Notes under the pieces: model-generated
What the model was told of the DNA's origin: nothing
What the model saw: the letters and a program-made list of their open reading frames with translations, nothing else
The model's database searches: none
Part shown: piece by piece, positions 58,586 through 64,000 of the stretch
Position numbering within the stretch: position 1 is the stretch's first letter
How the letters are laid out: each line of letters opens with the position of its first letter
Program-made: the position numbers and the translations under genes
NCBI RefSeq assembly: GCF_042654985.1
Contig: NZ_JBHSMT010000026.1
Location: forward strand, 248,001-312,000
Length of the DNA: 64,000 nucleotides
Source of the DNA: Paraherbaspirillum soli
GTDB taxonomy: Bacteria > Pseudomonadota > Gammaproteobacteria > Burkholderiales > Burkholderiaceae_D
Direction: 5' to 3'

Positions 58586-59560
58586 ATGGACCGTCGTTGC
58601 TTACCATTAAATGCGTTGCGCGCTTTCGAGGCAGCCGGCAGGTATTTGAGCGTGACGGCGGCGGCGAACAGTTTGTTCGTTTCGCAAAGTGCGGTGAGCC
58701 GCCATATCCTGACGCTGGAGGGATTGTTGGGCGTCAAGCTTTTCGAGCGCAAGCATCAGCACCTGATGCTTACCGCGGCGGGTCGGGCCCTGTTGCCGGT
58801 CGTGAATAAATCGTTCGACCGCATCGAACACGTGTTGAAAGACATTTTGAAAGACGGCGCGGCCCCGCATCGCATCCTGCATATACAAATGCCATCGACC
58901 TTTGCACATAATCTGGCGGTGCCGATTTTGCGTGAATTCAGAAACGCCTTTCCCGAAGTGATGCTCGACCTGATGATCCCCAACAAGGTCGGCATGCCGG
59001 AGGTTAACGGCGACGTCGCCGTGGTGTATTCCAAAGCGGAAGCCAATCACCTGATCGCCGACCTGTTGTGGCATGTGCGACTGACACCGCTGTGTCATCC
59101 ATCTTTGCTGAAGGGGACGCAAGCGGAATGCCTGAGCGCCTTCATCGCCGGCAACGAGATCGTCCACGTGCTGCTGGAAGGCCAGCCTCGACACCGCTTG
59201 TGGGATCGCTTTGTACGGCAAGCCGAGTTGCCGAACCTGGCAGTGGATCGCGGGCTGGTGTTCGAAACCGCCAATCTGGCGGCGCAATATGCGATGAGCG
59301 GCAGCGGCATTGCGCTGCTCGATCCTTTGCTGTTCCAGCAAGAACTGGGTACCGGCGCCTTGGTGCAGCCGTTCGATGTCTGGGTCGACGACGGCTATGG
59401 CTATTATTTGTTGACCCATTCCGATGACTTGCTGGATCAGGCGATTGCGTCGTTTCGCTCGTGGATGATCCAGCGCTTCAGCGTCCCTGCGCCGGTAACG
59501 GAATCCTCACCGATCAATGACGACTGCCGCCGCTGGTGCGTCGTTCAACGAAGCGCCTGA
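58586..59560 (+). CDS. LysR-family transcriptional regulator (GcvA-like)
   Basis: 324 residues from the ATG at 58586, with GGGAG upstream. The N-terminal HTH is LRAFEAAGRYLSVTAAANSL followed by SQSAVSRHILTLEGLLGVKL. The effector-binding domain covers about residues 90-300. It resembles the GcvA/AmpR group (start CLPLNALRAFEAAGR). It converges on the choline/betaine ATPase gene and overlaps its 3' end by 47 bp. A role in controlling that transporter is likely by position but unproven. Confidence 0.9.
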   Translation: MDRRCLPLNALRAFEAAGRYLSVTAAANSLFVSQSAVSRHILTLEGLLGVKLFERKHQHLMLTAAGRALLPVVNKSFDRIEHVLKDILKDGAAPHRILHIQMPSTFAHNLAVPILREFRNAFPEVMLDLMIPNKVGMPEVNGDVAVVYSKAEANHLIADLLWHVRLTPLCHPSLLKGTQAECLSAFIAGNEIVHVLLEGQPRHRLWDRFVRQAELPNLAVDRGLVFETANLAAQYAMSGSGIALLDPLLFQQELGTGALVQPFDVWVDDGYGYYLLTHSDDLLDQAIASFRSWMIQRFSVPAPVTESSPINDDCRRWCVVQRSA

Positions 59561-60374
59561 CATACTCATCGGCCGGCCGATGCAGGATGTCGTCGGCAGT
59601 TCCCACCTGCACCAGCACGCCGTCGCGCAAGATTGAAATTTGCGCGCCGATGTGAATCGCCTCATCCAGATCGTGGGTAATGAAGACGATGGTTTTATGG
59701 AAGCGCTGCTGCAATGCCAGCAACTGATCCTGCATCTCGGCGCGGATCAAGGGATCGAGTGCGCTGAACGCCTCGTCCATCAGGATGATATCGGTATCCG
59801 CCGCCAACGCCCGCGCCAAGCCGACCCGTTGCCGCATGCCGCCTGACAGTTGATCCGGATAAGCTTTTGAATACGCCTTCAGCCCAACCCGCTCCAGCCA
59901 TTCCTGCGCCCGCTCGTGCGCTTCCTTTTTCTTGACGCCGCGAGTCAGCAACGCAAACGCGGCATTGTCCAATACCGACCAATGCGGCAGCAGGCCAAAA
60001 CTCTGGAACACCATGCTGATTTTGTTGCGGCGCAGCCGGCGCAGGCCGTCGGCATCCAGCGCCAGGATATTTGCGCCATCGATCAGGATTTCTCCCATGG
60101 TCGGATCGATCAGCCGATTGAAGTGCCGCACCAGCGTCGATTTTCCCGATCCGGACAAACCCATGATGACGGCGATTTTCCCCTCCGGGATGTCGAGCGA
60201 AATATTGCGCAGCCCGACATTGCAGCCGGTCTGTTGCAACACTTCCGCCTTGCTTTTGTCCTGTCTCAGCAAGGCCAGTGCGGGTGCGGTTTGCGCGCCG
60301 AATACCTTGTAAATATTACGTACTGAAATTTTGCTGCACGCAGTTTGTGCAACGCTGTCGGCGGTGGTGTGCAT
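59514..60374 (-). CDS. Choline/glycine-betaine ABC transporter ATP-binding protein
   Basis: 286 residues. Walker A GLSGSGKST, a ProV-type segment LVRHFNRLIDPTMGEILIDG, signature LSGGMRQRVGLARAL and Walker B ILMDEAFSALDPLIR. It ends soon after the ATPase fold, so it lacks the tandem CBS domains of OpuAA/ProV that sense ionic strength. It starts 6 bp after the permease gene ends. Substrate class is judged from the family of all three subunits. Confidence 0.9.
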   Translation of the reverse strand: MHTTADSVAQTACSKISVRNIYKVFGAQTAPALALLRQDKSKAEVLQQTGCNVGLRNISLDIPEGKIAVIMGLSGSGKSTLVRHFNRLIDPTMGEILIDGANILALDADGLRRLRRNKISMVFQSFGLLPHWSVLDNAAFALLTRGVKKKEAHERAQEWLERVGLKAYSKAYPDQLSGGMRQRVGLARALAADTDIILMDEAFSALDPLIRAEMQDQLLALQQRFHKTIVFITHDLDEAIHIGAQISILRDGVLVQVGTADDILHRPADEYVRRFVERRTSGGSRH

Positions 60375-60380
60375 GGCGGT

Positions 60381-61253
60381 CTACTCCGGCTGTTTCAGTT
60401 GAGCGCGTTGACGGCGATTCATGCCATAGGCTTGCGTAATGCGGTCAATCACGATCGCCAGGATCACCACCGCAATGCCGGCGTGCGCGCCTTTGCCGAA
60501 GTCGAGATTGGTCAACCCTTGCAAGATATCTTCACCCAGGCCGCGCGCGCCTATCATCGACGCCACCACTACCATCGCCAACGCCAGCATGGTGGTTTGA
60601 TTGATGCCGGCCATGATGCTGGGACGCGCCAGCGGCAGCTGCACCCACAGCAGCAACTGCAAACCAGTGGTGCCGAACGACCAGGCTGCATCGCGGGTTT
60701 CTTCATCGACCTGACGGATGCCCAGTTCGGTCAGGCGAATCAGCGGCGGCAGCGCATAGATCACGGTCGCCAGCACCGCGGGTACTTTGCCGATACTGAA
60801 CAGCATGACCGCCGGCAGCATATAGACAAACATCGGGAAGGTTTGCATCACATCGAGCACCGGCAGCAACAGGCGCGATAGCAATTTGCTCCTGGCCATC
60901 AGGATCCCGGCCGGGATGCCGATCAGCAGGCAAATGATGATGGATACCAGCATGATATTCAGGGTCTGTATGGTTTTTTCCCACAACCCGAGGCAGCCGA
61001 TAAAGTACAGCGCAGCGACAGACAACAAACTCAAACCGATCCGCCGCAGCGCGTGATAGCTGATCAAACCGACCGCCGTCAGGATCAGCCACGGCGGTAT
61101 CGACTGCAGCAAGCTTTCCAGCGGCACCAGCAGAAAGCGCAGCATGAAGCTGGAAACGTCGTGCAGCGCATCGCCATAGTCCTGCACGATGCCGGCGATG
61201 CCGTGATTTAACACTTCGGAAAAGCTGACAGGGATAAAGAACTCGAAAGACAT
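60381..61253 (-). CDS. Choline/glycine-betaine ABC transporter permease
   Basis: 290 residues from the ATG at 61253 (MSFEFFIPVSFSEVLNHGIA); the longer frame reads back through the binding-protein gene. The permease core has about seven helices with LTELGIRQVDEETRDAAWSF (coupling loop) and the ProW-type ending GLTNLDFGKGAHAGIAVVIL. It is 13 bp after the binding-protein gene. Confidence 0.9.
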   Translation of the reverse strand: MSFEFFIPVSFSEVLNHGIAGIVQDYGDALHDVSSFMLRFLLVPLESLLQSIPPWLILTAVGLISYHALRRIGLSLLSVAALYFIGCLGLWEKTIQTLNIMLVSIIICLLIGIPAGILMARSKLLSRLLLPVLDVMQTFPMFVYMLPAVMLFSIGKVPAVLATVIYALPPLIRLTELGIRQVDEETRDAAWSFGTTGLQLLLWVQLPLARPSIMAGINQTTMLALAMVVVASMIGARGLGEDILQGLTNLDFGKGAHAGIAVVILAIVIDRITQAYGMNRRQRAQLKQPE

Positions 61254-61266
61254 GCCGGTTCCCTCG

Positions 61267-62289
61267 CTACAGCTTGCTGTCGACTTTTTCAGCCACGTCG
61301 GCCGGCACCCACTGTTTCCACAGCGCCTTATTCTTTTGCAGGAAATCCCTGGCCAGCACCGCGGCGTCGACTTTGCGTTCCCGCATCTCGGTAATCGCAT
61401 GATTGACGATGTCGCCAGCCACCGAGAATTTATCGAAGAAAGCAATGATGTCGGGCGCACCCTTGATGAACGGGGTGGCAACGCCAATGGTCAATTTGGA
61501 AGACGGCGTGCCGCTGCCGCAGACTGCATCGGTCGTATTGTTTTGCAAGGTCCTCCAGCATTTCTCGCTAAACTCCGGCTCCTGCAATTGGATGAATTGA
61601 TATTTGCCCATCAAGCCCGCGGGCGACCAGTAATAAAACAGGATGGGTTTGCCGCGCTCGTAAGCGGAAGAAATCGTGGCGTCCAGCGCGCCGCCGGTGC
61701 CGGGGCGGAAGTTGGTGTAGCTGGCGGCCAGTTTGTAAGCCTTGAATTTCTGGTTGTTGATGCGTTCGCAATCCCAGCCGCTCGGGCAGTTCAGGAAGCG
61801 GCCTCTGGTCGGTTCTTCATCGTCCTTGAACAAATGCTTGTAGCGCGGCAGATCGGCCACCGATTTCAGCTCCGGCGCGCTGGCCTTGATGCCGCGTTTC
61901 GGATCGCCGTGGACCAGGTAAGCGGGGACAAACCAGCCCTCGCGCGTGCCGCCCGTCAGGATGCTGCCGACCAGCGCGATTTTGCCGTCGTTGCGGCCTT
62001 GCTTGATCACATTGGTGCGCTCCCACTGTTCCATCCAGACTTGCAGATCGTTGGCAACCAGCGCGGCTTCCGTGACGGCGGTGCTGCCGCTGACGCTTTC
62101 AATTTTGCAGCCGTAACCGTTGGCGACGATGAAGCTGGCGATGGCGGTAAAGAATTGCGCGCTCTCCCAGGTGACGCCGGCGAACCTGACCGGCTTGCCT
62201 TCGGCGCACCACTGCGGCACCGCCGTTGCCTGCGCGGCAGAGGCGGCCGACACCAGCGCCGCAGCCGCGATCATTGGCTTCCATTTCAT
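61267..62289 (-). CDS. Choline/glycine-betaine periplasmic binding protein (OpuAC/ProX family)
   Basis: 340 residues. The signal peptide is MIAAAALVSAASAAQA. Family marks: VRFAGVTWESAQFFTAIASF, WMEQWERTN, and the segment FLNCPSGWDCERINNQ near residue 165, seen in ChoX/ProX-like proteins with a disulphide. Two aromatic-rich stretches (SYTNFRPGTG, LFYYWSPAGL) could form the cation-binding cage. First gene of the minus-strand transporter unit. Confidence 0.9.
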   Translation of the reverse strand: MKWKPMIAAAALVSAASAAQATAVPQWCAEGKPVRFAGVTWESAQFFTAIASFIVANGYGCKIESVSGSTAVTEAALVANDLQVWMEQWERTNVIKQGRNDGKIALVGSILTGGTREGWFVPAYLVHGDPKRGIKASAPELKSVADLPRYKHLFKDDEEPTRGRFLNCPSGWDCERINNQKFKAYKLAASYTNFRPGTGGALDATISSAYERGKPILFYYWSPAGLMGKYQFIQLQEPEFSEKCWRTLQNNTTDAVCGSGTPSSKLTIGVATPFIKGAPDIIAFFDKFSVAGDIVNHAITEMRERKVDAAVLARDFLQKNKALWKQWVPADVAEKVDSKL

Positions 62290-62513
62290 TTCTTCTCCTT
62301 GGAATTTTTATAACAGCCTGCGCCTATCTTCAACGCAAAGGCCGATCTCGCCCAACACAATAATTAGATAGCCCTATCGAAAATTACGATGCGTAAACGC
62401 TTGCCCCGGCTATGCATTTTTTAGATGGAGCAATCTGTATTTTGCGTTTGTCACGCGCCGCCGCCTGCTCCTACGATGAGTGCACCTCAAAACCGATTTA
62501 AGAAAAACACGCC

Positions 62514-63515
<1,002 letters not shown>

Positions 63516-63528
63516 CTAAGGAATTGGC

Positions 63529-64000
63529 ATGATCAAAATCGGAGAAGGGTTTTGCGGAAGCGGACCCAACGCTGCGCATATCAATCTGTTCATCGGTCCG
63601 AAGAGCGGCCCGATGGGCGGCGCAGTAGTGACCGCAGCCAGTTCGCCGGGGCCGGGGCATATTCCGTTCCAAACGGTATTGAAGCCGAATCTGCCGGTCA
63701 AGCCGACCACGCTGTTCATCGCCAAGGCGGTATTGACCACTCCCCATCATGAAAACATGAGCTGGGGCCCGGCCCAGGCCGGCGTCGCCCACGGTATGAC
63801 CAAAGCTTTGCTGGATCGCGTGTTGCCGCCGGAAGCCGAGGAGCACTGGATCGCCGTGGCCGCGGTGTGGGTCAACCCGCTGGCCGACGATGCCGATCAG
63901 GTATATCAAAATAATTGCGATGCGATCTATCTGGCGGCGCAACGCGCACTGACTACAGGCTGGCCCAGCCGGGCGGAACTGGCTGCAGCGCTGGGCAGTA
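63529..64000 (+). CDS. Formaldehyde-activating enzyme (Fae) family protein, 5' part
   Basis: The first 157 codons are present and the frame runs off the window end. The protein begins MIKIGEGFCGSGPNAAHINL, with FIGPKSGPMGG next; in Fae the sequence GNEVAHIDL carries the catalytic His17, which aligns with the His of AAHINL. Further matches are VLKPNLPVKPTTLFIAKAVL, WGPAQAGVAHGM and a VWVNPLADDADQVYQNN segment. Fae joins formaldehyde to tetrahydromethanopterin in methylotrophs; Fae paralogues of unclear function occur in betaproteobacteria. Coupled closely to the aldo/keto reductase gene. Confidence 0.85.
   Translation, partial: MIKIGEGFCGSGPNAAHINLFIGPKSGPMGGAVVTAASSPGPGHIPFQTVLKPNLPVKPTTLFIAKAVLTTPHHENMSWGPAQAGVAHGMTKALLDRVLPPEAEEHWIAVAAVWVNPLADDADQVYQNNCDAIYLAAQRALTTGWPSRAELAAALGS

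Overview
The window is a stretch of a moderately GC-rich betaproteobacterial chromosome, most likely Burkholderiales and Oxalobacteraceae-like (Collimonas / Herbaspirillum / Janthinobacterium type). That placement is inferred from the gene content and order: an iscRSUA-hscBA-fdx-iscX operon, a complete Tad/Flp locus, and a signal-peptide-bearing ExbB with two ExbDs. No rRNA gene is present to settle it.

Region 1 (1-23336) looks like a complete route for bringing a peptide-like ligand into the cell. On the minus strand, from 11794 down to 1, lie two paralogous oligopeptide-binding proteins, a secreted M3 zinc peptidase, two Opp/Yej-type permeases, a double-NBD ATPase, a TldD-family metallopeptidase and its PmbA/TldE-like partner (cut by the window edge). 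Facing them on the plus strand are two TonB-dependent receptors, then tonB, exbB, exbD, exbD and a secreted TPR protein. The unit 'binding-protein start, divergent promoter region, receptor start' has been duplicated. In the second copy the binding-protein gene has decayed to a relic (about 15170-15800).

Region 2 (23337-30700) holds a PATR-type autotransporter, a 1.1 kb repeat-rich spacer, a probably Fur-controlled PepSY/flavodoxin/NAD(P)H reductase fusion (likely a ferric reductase) and a small lipoprotein. Region 3 (30794-43432, minus strand) is a full Tad (tight adherence) locus: flp, prepilin peptidase, CpaB, secretin, small lipoprotein, TadZ, TadA, TadB, TadC, three pseudopilin/TadG-type proteins and a TPR-LytR_C lipoprotein.

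Region 4 (44012-45467) is the scar of a small integrated element at tRNA-Asn(GTT). It contains a displaced 3' half of tRNA-Asn, a 3' fragment of a tRNA-Leu, terminators behind each of them, integrase-arm-like repeats, a DUF1330 gene and a frameshifted marR relic, but no integrase. Region 5 (45572-50889) holds an aromatic/aspartate aminotransferase, uvrB, a uracil-DNA-glycosylase homologue without its catalytic motifs, and a TetR regulator with a long Ala/Pro/Lys tail. Region 6 (51108-57556) is the isc operon behind a good IscR type 1 site, with a LysE/RhtB exporter inserted between hscB and hscA. Region 7 (57599-64000) has a glycine-zipper protein, a LysR regulator, a choline/glycine-betaine ABC importer, an aldo/keto reductase and the start of a formaldehyde-activating-enzyme (Fae) family gene.

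Scattered through regions 1 and 2 is a family of about 48-bp imperfect palindromes. Their outer and inner stems change in a compensatory way between copies, so the folded form appears to be what is conserved. This hairpin family and the peptide-import locus are the two most interesting items here.
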